Below are positions 53,857 to 62,327 of a DNA stretch of 64,000 nucleotides, one piece after another. The notes under the pieces were generated by a model. That model saw nothing but the letters and a program-made list of their open reading frames with translations. It ran no database searches and was not told where the DNA came from. The stretch spans positions 1 through 64,000 of the forward strand of contig NZ_JHXX01000011.1 of assembly GCF_000621605.1 (NCBI RefSeq), given 5' to 3'. The stretch comes from Butyrivibrio sp. MC2021 (lineage in GTDB: Bacteria > Bacillota > Clostridia > Lachnospirales > Lachnospiraceae). The position numbers were made by a program, and so were the translations under genes. Every line of letters starts with the position of its first letter. The stretch's first letter is position 1.

Positions 53857-55317
53857 TTACTCCTTCTCCACCGCTTTCTTTCTGACCGTTAAAATTTCCT
53901 CCTTAACGCCGGTGTAGTACCACCATATAAGAACAAGCACCACCAGGATAGCGGATGGAATTGCTATATTTTTAATGATATGTGTCACGCCACCGTCAAC
54001 TACATACTGGGCGGGCACTGTTTTCTTTACTGCATTTGAAAAAAGTGTTGTTGAATAATACTCCTGTGTTGTTTCTTCTATCAGTTCTACCCAGGAGGAA
54101 ATTGTTGTATTGAGCCTGTTCAACAAAGAATCGGCATAATCATAAGCTTCCTGATTAGCAGAAGTGCCGGATTCCGACAGCTGTGAAAGAAGCAGATAAT
54201 ACTGATTCAAATTAGTATTGGTATGGGCAATCTCCCTGATAAGATTCTCCTTCTCAGTTACAAGGGAATCATAATATTCATTCTTCTGTCCGTACTCCAA
54301 AGTGGAATCCGAATTACTTACGATGACTACAGGATCTTTTTCATAGGAATTGATGGTGTTTGTCAGACTGTCCAGCCTGGTCTGGAGCTCAGATATCTTG
54401 TTACTGCAGTTCCTGATCATGTATTCGTAGTACTCCTGCTGACGATATTTGTCCTTGGTAAGGGACTGGCTCTGAATATAGGATGAAAGTCTGTTGATGT
54501 CCACAGTCTTGACAAACTCCAGGGATGTCACGATGTCCTGGAAGGAAAGTCCTGTGGAAGATGCCCTGAAATCCGGAGCAGTCTTCATCCTCTCCCTGAC
54601 ATAGGACAGCATAATATCCATCTGTGTTGTCACCAGATCGATGCTCTCGCCATAGTCATAATCATCCCCGCTTAAGAGGTTTGACGTAACTGACAAAACC
54701 TCTGTATTGGCGTAGGTGTCCATAAAGTACTGTTTGTAACTGTCGATTATTCCGTCCAGAATCTTAGGCAGTTCCTTGGAGTTGAAAGTGCCGTCATCAT
54801 ACAGATACAAGATGTACTCTGACGGAAAGTATGATACATCAAGAAGCTGCTCATAGTACTTGGATTCCTTCTGTGCCATATTTTTGATAACTGTGATTCT
54901 TTCCAGGGCGTCCTTTGGAATAACCCCATCAATGGATAAGTTTTCCCTTACTGTCTCAACATAACTCTCATCATAGCCTCGTTCCAAAAGTGCAGCCTGA
55001 ATAACGTATGGAGATCTGATTAGATTTACGTCAAAAGCCGCCCCATTGGGATCAAGGCCATTTTCTATTCCATCAAACTGAAAAGTTATCATTGCCCTTG
55101 CATATGATCCCTTACCACTGATATGCTCAAAGCCTGAGTAAAGCGCTCCGACAGAGGCTCCCACGAGAATGGCCAGAGCCAGCAGATATGCTATCAACCT
55201 CTTTCTCTTTCCCATATTTGAAAAGACGTTTATGAGATCCAGTTCACCGTTCTGATTTTTATTCTGATTGACCTGAACAACAACTTTGCTGCTTTCGGTT
55301 CTGCCTTCCTGCTCCAT
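53857..55317 (-). CDS. Wzz/CpsC-like chain-length protein
   Basis: The protein has 486 residues. A short cytoplasmic N-terminus (SKVVVQVNQNKNQNGELDL) precedes TM1 (about 42-64). The extracytoplasmic part (about 65-445) is mostly coiled coil (EYMIRNCSNKISELQTRLDS and neighbours), and TM2 (about 446-468) is near the end. This is the Wzz-type layout that sets polysaccharide chain length. The C-terminus stops soon after TM2 and has no kinase domain, and no CpsD/BY-kinase gene is present in the locus. It follows the SH3-domain gene by 20 bp. Confidence 0.82.
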   Translation of the reverse strand: MEQEGRTESSKVVVQVNQNKNQNGELDLINVFSNMGKRKRLIAYLLALAILVGASVGALYSGFEHISGKGSYARAMITFQFDGIENGLDPNGAAFDVNLIRSPYVIQAALLERGYDESYVETVRENLSIDGVIPKDALERITVIKNMAQKESKYYEQLLDVSYFPSEYILYLYDDGTFNSKELPKILDGIIDSYKQYFMDTYANTEVLSVTSNLLSGDDYDYGESIDLVTTQMDIMLSYVRERMKTAPDFRASSTGLSFQDIVTSLEFVKTVDINRLSSYIQSQSLTKDKYRQQEYYEYMIRNCSNKISELQTRLDSLTNTINSYEKDPVVIVSNSDSTLEYGQKNEYYDSLVTEKENLIREIAHTNTNLNQYYLLLSQLSESGTSANQEAYDYADSLLNRLNTTISSWVELIEETTQEYYSTTLFSNAVKKTVPAQYVVDGGVTHIIKNIAIPSAILVVLVLIWWYYTGVKEEILTVRKKAVEKE

Positions 55318-55337
55318 TGTAAACTTTTTCTCCTTTA

Positions 55338-56057
55338 TCAGTCTTCGTATGCCTTATCTTTTCTGTTCTTCAAAATGTATTTCCTGTATCTGTTATATTC
55401 ATGCCTAAGCATGGCAAATACTATAAGCGTGATCACTACACCGGCTAAAGCAGCTGACATAAAAATAATAAAAACAGAATCAACTGTCTTACGTTTTGGC
55501 TCTGATGTTGTGATCAAGTTCGAACCCTCAGCAGCGGACGTATCTGATACTTTTGACTCACTTTCCGTTTTGGTTGTTTGTACACCGGAAGCCGGGCTCG
55601 ATAAAGAATTCTTTTCAGGAGTCTTTTGCTCTTTCGAAACAGCTGTTTCTTCAGAATCATTCATATAAACAGCCTCAGTTTCCACCACATCAGAGCTTAT
55701 GTATCCGCTTATGCCGCTATAGTCTATCGGATACCATATTTCTCCTTTGGTATTTGTGATTTTCCGGCGGGAAACCATATCGATACCAAAAGGAATTACT
55801 ATGACACTCTTAGAATCAGTTGTGGGCTCAGAGCGCAAATTTGCATTTACCAAAACAGTAAGATTAAAAACACCTTCTTCTGTGCTTAAAATCTGTGTCT
55901 GCTCCTGACGGTCTTCTTCCTGCAAAGTTTCCGGGACCTCTTCTTGTTGCTCAAGAGGCTGCCCTTCGTTCTCTGCAGCGTATACAGGCTTTGTAGAAAT
56001 CATCAGCGATAAGAATGCTATGAGAAATATAAGATATGCCTTAGTCAAACTGCTCAT
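55338..56057 (-). CDS. Membrane protein with extracellular SH3-like domain
   Basis: The protein has 239 residues. Signal peptide (1-27, ending VYA), a Glu/Gln-rich linker, an SH3b-like domain (about 65-128; VLVNANLRSEPTTDSKSV, WYPIDYSGISGYISSDVV), a Ser/Thr-rich spacer, and one membrane segment (about 195-218) followed by a basic cytoplasmic tail. SH3b domains bind peptidoglycan or polysaccharide. The position just before the Wzz-like gene suggests a role in guiding polymer to the wall. Confidence 0.78.
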   Translation of the reverse strand: MSSLTKAYLIFLIAFLSLMISTKPVYAAENEGQPLEQQEEVPETLQEEDRQEQTQILSTEEGVFNLTVLVNANLRSEPTTDSKSVIVIPFGIDMVSRRKITNTKGEIWYPIDYSGISGYISSDVVETEAVYMNDSEETAVSKEQKTPEKNSLSSPASGVQTTKTESESKVSDTSAAEGSNLITTSEPKRKTVDSVFIIFMSAALAGVVITLIVFAMLRHEYNRYRKYILKNRKDKAYED

Positions 56058-56122
56058 GTTCCACCTTATTTCTTAAAAAATGGTCTGATCTCCTTATTAG
56101 GGAGATCAGATCAATCAATAGT

Positions 56123-56884
56123 TTATTTAACCCTCTCAATCTTGATAGGTCCCTTGTTCGTAAGGTGAAGAGCAAGTCCGTCATTAGCAAATGCGGTGAT
56201 CTTGACGTTGTTCCATTTTCCGTTTACCAGCTGCTTAACTGCGATGGTTTCCGCTGTATCAGTATTCTTTACACCCTTAACACAAATTGCTGTGTCCAGA
56301 GTCTTAAAGCTGTGTCCTCCCTGTAAAGCAAAATCAAATATTGAAAGAACAGTCCTTCCGGCAGCATCCTTTGTTCCGCTGGCAACAGCCTCTTCACTGG
56401 CTTTAGTCAGGATAAAATTAATGCTTCCTGCTTTACCATCAATTGAGCTCTTACTGAGATCTTCATTCCAGGCAACTGCCACTGATCCCGGAAAAGCTGT
56501 ATTGGATGCGATAATGTTTCCTATAACCTCTTCAACACTGATGCCTCTCTTTACAGCAGCTTCGTCGATCTTAGCCTTCTGCTCAGCTGTCATTGCTTTG
56601 TAGATAGATGCACACAGCTTAAGAAGAGCTTCTTCATCACACTTCATTGCGCTGATTGCTATCATTGACTCAGCAACTGCGGTTGCTGCTGCCTGAGTTT
56701 CAAAAGCGCCGCTGCTAAAAAGCTCTGCAGCCAATGCTTCTGCAGTCGCATCACCGGGAGCACGACGTGATCCGAGAACTCCGGGTGTCAGTGCCTCAGA
56801 TGCTGTAGGACTTGCTGCCACTACAGGAAAACTCATGGTAAAAATGCTGACAATTACAGTAAGCGCTAATACTAGCTTTTTCAT
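56123..56884 (-). CDS. Unknown exported protein
   Basis: The protein has 253 residues. Signal peptide 1-23 (MKKLVLALTVIVSIFTMSFPVVA). A helical, alanine-rich N-terminal half (about 45-125) precedes a beta-rich C-terminal half that ends in KGPIKIERVK. No family is recognised. A GGAGGGA ribosome binding site lies close to the ATG. It sits between the sortase-like gene and the SH3-domain gene and so is probably exported to the surface along with them. No anchor is seen. It could be a structural or binding protein of the polysaccharide machinery, but that is only positional inference. Confidence 0.7.
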   Translation of the reverse strand: MKKLVLALTVIVSIFTMSFPVVAASPTASEALTPGVLGSRRAPGDATAEALAAELFSSGAFETQAAATAVAESMIAISAMKCDEEALLKLCASIYKAMTAEQKAKIDEAAVKRGISVEEVIGNIIASNTAFPGSVAVAWNEDLSKSSIDGKAGSINFILTKASEEAVASGTKDAAGRTVLSIFDFALQGGHSFKTLDTAICVKGVKNTDTAETIAVKQLVNGKWNNVKITAFANDGLALHLTNKGPIKIERVK

Positions 56885-56968
56885 TAGTGATTCCCTCCCT
56901 CTTAGAAGTTATATGGTTTACAATTCTCAACTATCTATATTCTCCCTGAAAAAACAGGTGAAAATATC

Positions 56969-57799
56969 TTAATCCTCGATCCACTGAATATCCCCCTGTG
57001 GATAGTCTATAGTTCCGTTTTCTGTATCTGCCAGCATGGCAATTACCATAAACTGGTTTTCGGGATCCTCCGGCAAATCTGTTACCAGAGTAACGAGAAA
57101 GTTCATATCCGTAAGAAGCTTATACCTGGGATCCACATTGTCAGAAAGTGAAACACTGTCATATGTATCCCTAAGGAAATTCCGGCAATCATAATCCACT
57201 GAAAATGCATAGTGCGTGAGCAGATCCTCTTTTGGCCACTTTCTGGCCATCACAACCTCATAGGTCATTTTGTCTCCGTCTTTATAGATCTCGATCACGC
57301 TATTATTTTCAAAAAAGTCAGGATCCATATATGACCTCAAAAATTCCCCATCCACCCCGTAAATAACTTCGTTAAACTCACAGAAATCTAACCTGCCGGG
57401 GAACTCTGTAAATACAGCTCCGCTGTGGTCTGGAGCACCAAGGCTGTTATGGGTCATATAAAACTTATCATCCTCTGCATTTTGAAGGATTGGAGCATCT
57501 ATGGTTCCGTCAGAAATATATATCCACCCGAAAATATCGTCATTTAATGCCCTTAGGGTATCAAAGTCAACCTTGCCATCCCTTGCGGATTCCCCGGTAA
57601 GGGTATCGGCTTCCTCTTCTGCCCCGATGGATCCAACCTCACCGGCCACGTCACTCTGTGCATCTTCTGAAGTAGTTTGAGCCATAGTATGTGTTAAATC
57701 ACTGCCGCATCCGCAAACAAAAGTCAACGAAAGTGCTGCGGAAGCCACCAAAAATCTTTTATCCCTGGGTATTATTGTCAACTTTTTCATAAAAAACAC
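56969..57799 (-). CDS. Sortase-B-like lipoprotein lacking catalytic residues
   Basis: The protein has 276 residues from a GTG at 57799 (the ATG at 57790 is the alternative start). A lipoprotein signal (VCGC, Cys31) precedes an acidic linker to about 75, then a sortase-B fold by pattern: LRALNDDIFGWIYI, IDAPILQ, KFYMTHNSLG, SGAVFTEF, FNEVIYGVD, IEIYKDGDKMTYEV. The three catalytic residues of sortases are missing: the His of YGHN is Val149, the Cys of TLSTC is Asp241 in VTLVTDL, and the Arg position near 249 is Gln. It overlaps the LCP gene by 41 bp. It may be a binding or scaffold pseudo-enzyme for surface assembly. Fold assignment is from motifs only. Confidence 0.72.
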   Translation of the reverse strand: MFFMKKLTIIPRDKRFLVASAALSLTFVCGCGSDLTHTMAQTTSEDAQSDVAGEVGSIGAEEEADTLTGESARDGKVDFDTLRALNDDIFGWIYISDGTIDAPILQNAEDDKFYMTHNSLGAPDHSGAVFTEFPGRLDFCEFNEVIYGVDGEFLRSYMDPDFFENNSVIEIYKDGDKMTYEVVMARKWPKEDLLTHYAFSVDYDCRNFLRDTYDSVSLSDNVDPRYKLLTDMNFLVTLVTDLPEDPENQFMVIAMLADTENGTIDYPQGDIQWIED

Positions 57800-58841
57800 T
57801 TATCATTAAGTCCTTAACCTTATCTGTATCGGGGTAGAACTCATCATATAATTCGCCCTCTACCGTTTCTCCCCCGATAGTTCGAAAGCTGTTTGAATCG
57901 AATGTATAACCACTGCACTGCCCCGCAATATACAGCATCTCATCCAAGGAGATATCTGTTGTTATGTACTGCGTCACAGCACTGTAAATGTTCGCAATGG
58001 ATGTAGGGTTACTTTTTAGAGTGACCATAACCTTGTTCATAAGTGCTTTCAGGAAGACCTTCTGTCTCTCAAGACGTCTGTCGGAGCCTCCCACTTCATG
58101 GTCTCTGTCCCTTACAAAAAGATGTGCGTCATTACCCTCCAAATGAACTTCCTGTCCTTTTTTATAAGAAAAAGATGGTGTGACAACATCTTCAGGGATC
58201 GTCAGGTCAACTCCCCCCACTGCTTTACTTAAAGGGCCTATTCCATCCATTTTCATGGAAATGTACCCGTGAATCGGCAGCTGATATAAGTACCTGGAAA
58301 CAGCCTTCACCTGATACTCACAGCTCTCTGCTTCTCCATCGCCAACGCCATGTTGAACAGAAATCTGTGCATATGCCGTCCTGACAACATTTCCGGCCGC
58401 ATCGTAGACATCAACATCCACCATTGTATTTCTATTGATGGGTATAAGCTCTATCCTCTTTGTGGTGGGATCAATGACCGTCAAAATCAGCAGATCTGCC
58501 TGCCCTCCATCAAGTCCACCGGACTTTGCTTTATTTTCTCCCATCTGATCCGTTCCCATAACAAGGAATGTCAGAACGTCCTCTTTGTATCTATATATCT
58601 CTCCGTTATACTTTACCCAGCCATCTTCCCATTTCACCTGAGATGTATCTGGGCTGTCAGGTTCTGCCGCTAAATCGGTACTCTCAATTTCATCTTCGAT
58701 GACGAGAGTCGGCATAGTATTATCTGCACCGCTTTGAAGGCTGCGACGTCCATCGGACAAAGCGCCTACAGCGTCAAATATCAGGAGCAGAATAATTAAA
58801 AATATCGATAATACGCCTCTTTTTTTATTAGGATTTCCCAT
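57759..58841 (-). CDS. LytR-CpsA-Psr (LCP) family protein
   Basis: The protein has 360 residues. One N-terminal membrane segment (about 10-28) is followed by a linker and the LCP domain (about 88-325): FLVMGTDQ, LLILTVIDPTTKRIELIPINRNT, GGVDLTIPEDV, FVRDRDHEVGGSDRRLERQKVF. LCP proteins transfer lipid-linked polysaccharides to the wall on the outer face of the membrane. It is the first gene of the polysaccharide operon. Upstream there is an AT-rich region with TTGTAA-16-TATAGG as a possible promoter. It overlaps the pseudo-sortase gene by 41 bp. Confidence 0.92.
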   Translation of the reverse strand: MGNPNKKRGVLSIFLIILLLIFDAVGALSDGRRSLQSGADNTMPTLVIEDEIESTDLAAEPDSPDTSQVKWEDGWVKYNGEIYRYKEDVLTFLVMGTDQMGENKAKSGGLDGGQADLLILTVIDPTTKRIELIPINRNTMVDVDVYDAAGNVVRTAYAQISVQHGVGDGEAESCEYQVKAVSRYLYQLPIHGYISMKMDGIGPLSKAVGGVDLTIPEDVVTPSFSYKKGQEVHLEGNDAHLFVRDRDHEVGGSDRRLERQKVFLKALMNKVMVTLKSNPTSIANIYSAVTQYITTDISLDEMLYIAGQCSGYTFDSNSFRTIGGETVEGELYDEFYPDTDKVKDLMISVFYEKVDNNTQG

Positions 58842-58962
58842 GCCTGTCTCTGCTAGTTAATAGTATTTTAACAAACTCCTATATGATATTTTATAATAAT
58901 TACAATTTTTTTACAATCAATTGGGGAATAGTCAGATTTTTTATTCAAAATGTAGAACGACG

Positions 58963-59000
58963 AAAAACCGCTTACCTTCATTTATCTAAGGTAAGCGGTT
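58963..59000 (-). terminator. Intrinsic terminator after the LRR protein gene
   Basis: A 13-bp perfect stem AACCGCTTACCTT/AAGGTAAGCGGTT (58966-58978 with 58988-59000) has a 9-base loop and is followed on the minus strand by TTTCG. It ends the 59007-59915 gene before the polysaccharide operon begins. Confidence 0.8.
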
Positions 59001-59006
59001 CTAAAA

Positions 59007-59915
59007 TTATAAATCAAATTCGAATTCAGAAGTTGTAGATTTTTGAGTTTTGCTGCTGCCTATGAGGATTGCTGAAAGGCGGGTAAGCTGCCTGGATGAA
59101 GCAAGCTTGAGGGCAGCGTCCATGGCTTCCGGGGGGATGAGATTCTCGTAGGATATAAGTGATGAAACTGTATTAAGTAAGGCGTCATCGCGGTGAGACT
59201 CATACTCATTGGTAAGTCTTGTCAGAATGCTGCCTGCGTTCTTGGTGACAAATTGTTCGTACTTGGTCTTGTAGCCGGGCATAAGTCCGTAGGGATAAAG
59301 AAGTCTGCCAATAGCGATGTTCTCTGATATCTCGGAGCCGTCTATCACAGCCTTCTCAAAGAGCTTGTCATACTCAGCGAAGTTGATGCGCCTTCTGTCT
59401 ACGCACTCTCTGTAAGCATAGCCGGAACCTGCTATGGAGAACTGAATAGTCCTTGCCATGGTGTTCTCGTTGAAGTCGTAAACATATTCCGGGAAGGTAA
59501 GGCAGGCCTCGCCCTCGTCCTTGATATGTATCAGAAATCTCAGGGTCTTGTCGCTGTCCGCCAGGAAGTTTCTGATAACCTCAAACCAGCTCTTGTTAAC
59601 TGTAATATCAATCTCTTCCAAGGCATCACACTGCCTGCATACACCGTCATAGTAATCATCAAGGCTATCAAACAATGTTATCTTCCTAAGACTCTTACAG
59701 TTATGGAAAGCAAATCCGTATAGCGTCTTAATACTCTCCGGCAACGTAACACTCTTTAAGTCCTGTCGTCCGGAAAAAGCATGATTGCCGATGGCCTCAA
59801 CCGGAAATCCCTCGATAGAATCCGGCACAACCAGGTCCGCTATCTGCCCTTCATATCCACTGATCTCTATATATTCATGTCCATCCTTATGTATCTTCTT
59901 ATCGTAGCTAAACAT
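59007..59915 (-). CDS. Intracellular BspA-type leucine-rich repeat protein
   Basis: The protein has 302 residues from the ATG at 59915 (MFSYDKKIHKDGHEYIEI); an 11-codon upstream extension is less likely. LRR_5 repeats fill about 15-100 (VVPDSIEGFPVEAIGNHAF, VTLPESIKTLYGFAFHNC, ITLFDSLDDYY). The C-terminal 200 residues are helical and unassigned (YKTKYEQFVTKNAGSIL). There is no signal peptide, so it should be cytoplasmic, unlike the giant LRR protein in this window. Similar proteins are common in Lachnospiraceae; function is unknown. Confidence 0.75.
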   Translation of the reverse strand: MFSYDKKIHKDGHEYIEISGYEGQIADLVVPDSIEGFPVEAIGNHAFSGRQDLKSVTLPESIKTLYGFAFHNCKSLRKITLFDSLDDYYDGVCRQCDALEEIDITVNKSWFEVIRNFLADSDKTLRFLIHIKDEGEACLTFPEYVYDFNENTMARTIQFSIAGSGYAYRECVDRRRINFAEYDKLFEKAVIDGSEISENIAIGRLLYPYGLMPGYKTKYEQFVTKNAGSILTRLTNEYESHRDDALLNTVSSLISYENLIPPEAMDAALKLASSRQLTRLSAILIGSSKTQKSTTSEFEFDL

Positions 59916-60025
59916 TAGTAATACACAACACCCTTTCAAATAATACACTCTATCACAAAAAGCCGGGCAGAATCAGGGAAAAGAACATGACTCGGAACTC
60001 AGAAAACTCTCGGCGGACATAGACA

Positions 60026-60081
60026 GCTCCTTGCCCGGGGAGTCTCGTTCCAATATGAACGAGGATCCCCGGGCAAGGAGC
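60026..60081. repeat. Long inverted repeat (56-nt hairpin) without T-run
   Basis: GCTCCTTGCCCGGGGA (60026-60041) pairs with its complement at 60066-60081, and an inner CTCGTTC/GAACGAG (60044-60050 with 60057-60063) extends the stem. No T-run follows on either strand, so it is not a standard terminator. It lies just after the stop of the DUF362 gene and could stabilise the 3' end of its transcript or act as a Rho-type or processing signal. Confidence 0.65.
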
Positions 60082-60099
60082 GTCATTTCTCACCCAGCG

Positions 60100-61299
60100 T
60101 TACTTCTGAAGTCCTTGTATGAATTTTCCGATAGGATTCTGCTTAACCTTCATAGCTCCCTTAGGGCAATATTCCTGGCAGCAGAAGCATTTGATGCACT
60201 TGCTGCGGTCAATCTGCGGAATAGTGATCTGCTTGCCGGACTTATCGGTGTAAGGCACCATGGTGATGGCCTTTGCCGGGCAGACATCATGGCATTTTTT
60301 GCAGCCGATGCACTCGTTTTCTTTTACCTGAGGCTTGGCATTAAACACATGCTTTACAGCATAGGCTGCGATCTTCCAGCCTATTCCTTCGCCCTCAAAG
60401 GTAATACTCTGATGGCTGGTAGCCCTCTGGAAATCAGGGATCTTCACCTCTGAAAGAGCCACTTTTCCCACAATCTCAGCCTCAGAAGCCTCCTTGGGTC
60501 CAAGGCCTCTCTCATAGGCCACACCCAGGATAGCGCAGTCGTTAAGTCCCATGCCGATAATATCAGCGCAGACCATGTCCAGCGCATAGGGCCTCTTGGA
60601 AGCCAACAATGCTCCTATATGTCTCTTATCTCCGCTGCAGGGGCCGTTTCCTTCCATGCCGTCCACCGCATCAACAAGATACAGCACAGGCTTAAAATAC
60701 TCATTGAGATCCACCATCATATTGGCAAAAGCCCTCTCCTCAGGGAATCTCATATGGTACTCGGGCTTGGTGGTTCCCGGAATTGTTCCAAACATATTTT
60801 TAACAGCGCAGCTAAAGCCCATCATGGCGTGGGTCTTGAGCTTGCAAAAATCTATAATGGCATCCACCTTATCAAGCCATCCGGTGTAAATGAAGGTCTT
60901 GATGGATTCCGCCTCAGGAAAAACAGCGTTGCTGATGGAAAAATCATCGTTAAGTTTAACCCTGCTGTCACCGATCTCTTTTACCATGTCGGTGAGACCG
61001 CAGACTTTGTAGACTCTGTCAAGAACCGCAGGAGTATAGAGCTCTCCCGGGCTGTCTCCCACTACAACCTCTGCCCCCAGCTCAGTAAGCATAAGGCAAA
61101 GCTGCTTAAGAAGCGCGGGATGTGTGGTAGCCGCTCTTCCGGGCTCCATGGCTGTTATCAGGTTGCACTTGATTCCAACCTTCATTCCCGGCTTTACAAA
61201 ATCCAGTCCGCCGATGTTGTCGATAACTTCCTTCAGGGAAGCCTTTACAGTCTCTTCATTGTAGTTTTCACATTTTGAGATTGAAACAGGGTCAAACAT
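60100..61299 (-). CDS. DUF362 protein with two C-terminal 4Fe-4S clusters
   Basis: The protein has 399 residues. The DUF362 domain occupies about 1-310 (VGIKCNLIT, ATTHPALLKQL, VVVGDSPGELY, CKLKTHAMMGFSCAVKNMFG). The C-terminus holds two bacterial ferredoxin motifs, CIGCKKCHDVCP and CIKCFCCQEYCP, at about 339-378. These proteins are thought to act in electron transfer in anaerobes, with partner unknown. It begins 4 bp after the lipid-kinase stop, so the two are in one operon. Confidence 0.88.
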   Translation of the reverse strand: MFDPVSISKCENYNEETVKASLKEVIDNIGGLDFVKPGMKVGIKCNLITAMEPGRAATTHPALLKQLCLMLTELGAEVVVGDSPGELYTPAVLDRVYKVCGLTDMVKEIGDSRVKLNDDFSISNAVFPEAESIKTFIYTGWLDKVDAIIDFCKLKTHAMMGFSCAVKNMFGTIPGTTKPEYHMRFPEERAFANMMVDLNEYFKPVLYLVDAVDGMEGNGPCSGDKRHIGALLASKRPYALDMVCADIIGMGLNDCAILGVAYERGLGPKEASEAEIVGKVALSEVKIPDFQRATSHQSITFEGEGIGWKIAAYAVKHVFNAKPQVKENECIGCKKCHDVCPAKAITMVPYTDKSGKQITIPQIDRSKCIKCFCCQEYCPKGAMKVKQNPIGKFIQGLQK

Positions 61300-61303
61300 G
61301 AAC

Positions 61304-62209
61304 TTATCCTTTCTTTGTCATGATGGTTATGGCCTTGTCTATAACTTCAATTTCAGTCTTTCTGGCGTCTCCGCCATACTCTCCGTCAATGGTCCAGCTG
61401 GTGTTTTCATCAGAGTAAAAAGTCACCTTGGTCACCTGTCTGAAGGTAATGAAATTGCTGTTTACATCCCCCGTTGCAAGAGCCGTGAGTATCAGGTTCA
61501 TTTCGCCGATATTCTTTGGAGCATGGATCAGAATAAGTTCCATTTTTCCGTCGTCCTGCTGAACATCAGCGCTCTCCAGAAGCTTCATCCCGCCTACAGA
61601 TGCGGAATTGCATACAGCTCCGAAGATATAGTCCCCCTCCTCAGTAAGATCATCAGTTTCTATCTTCATATGGCAGTTATAGGCTATATTCTGCGGAAGC
61701 TCGGCTATGGCGCTGATAATATACGCCGCATAGCCCAGGACATTTTTCAGCTCCTGATCCGTAGCATAGCTGACCTTGGAAAAAGCTCCGAAGGCTGCCA
61801 CATAGTTAAAGTAATGGTCATTCATCCTGCCGATATCATAGGAAAAAGGCTCTCCCTGGGCAGCTGCCTCTATGGCTCCTGCCTTGCCCGCAGGAATTCC
61901 CAGGCCTCTGGCAAAATCGTTGGTGCTGCCTGCAGGAACATAGGCAAGAATCGGTCTCTTTTTCAGCTTCATCATGGAATTGACCACGTGATTCAGAGTG
62001 CCGTCACCGCCGCTGCAAAGAATGAGATCTGCCTTGCCGTCATACTGCTCCACAAGGTTCTCTGAGGTAAGCTCTGTCCCCGGAAGAATCGGATAAACTA
62101 TGGGTTCATAATCCTGCTCCCCAAGGGCTGTAACTATATCCATGGCCTCATTTCCGGCCTTACCTGTACCTGCCTTCCTATTTATGAGAACTAAAGCACG
62201 TTTCTTCAT
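61304..62209 (-). CDS. Diacylglycerol-kinase-type lipid kinase (YegS/BmrU family)
   Basis: The protein has 301 residues from the ATG at 62209 (MKKRALVLINRKAGTGK), with GGAG 8 bases upstream; a seven-codon upstream extension is rejected. The nucleotide-binding GGDGT is at 67-71, followed by AGSTNDFARGLG, the family's second motif. It phosphorylates a membrane lipid such as diacylglycerol at the inner membrane face. The precise lipid is not given by the sequence. Upstream of the DUF362 gene in the same operon; the functional link is unclear. Confidence 0.88.
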   Translation of the reverse strand: MKKRALVLINRKAGTGKAGNEAMDIVTALGEQDYEPIVYPILPGTELTSENLVEQYDGKADLILCSGGDGTLNHVVNSMMKLKKRPILAYVPAGSTNDFARGLGIPAGKAGAIEAAAQGEPFSYDIGRMNDHYFNYVAAFGAFSKVSYATDQELKNVLGYAAYIISAIAELPQNIAYNCHMKIETDDLTEEGDYIFGAVCNSASVGGMKLLESADVQQDDGKMELILIHAPKNIGEMNLILTALATGDVNSNFITFRQVTKVTFYSDENTSWTIDGEYGGDARKTEIEVIDKAITIMTKKG

Positions 62210-62272
62210 ATATTTTTCTCCGTCTGGCATAAATTATGAAAAAAATCTGTGATAAAGCTCAAATACATATCG

Positions 62273-62287
62273 TGCAATCTAATTGCA
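62273..62287. promoter_or_regulatory. Short dyad between folA and the lipid-kinase gene
   Basis: TGCAAT-CTA-ATTGCA is a perfect 6-bp dyad inside a larger inverted repeat CGTGCA...TGCACG (62271-62303). It lies upstream of the lipid-kinase gene and could be an operator or the end hairpin of the folA transcript. It has no T-run. Confidence 0.3.
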
Positions 62288-62327
62288 TAAATCATAATGC
62301 ACGGATACCTAAATTGCAACAGTTAAA

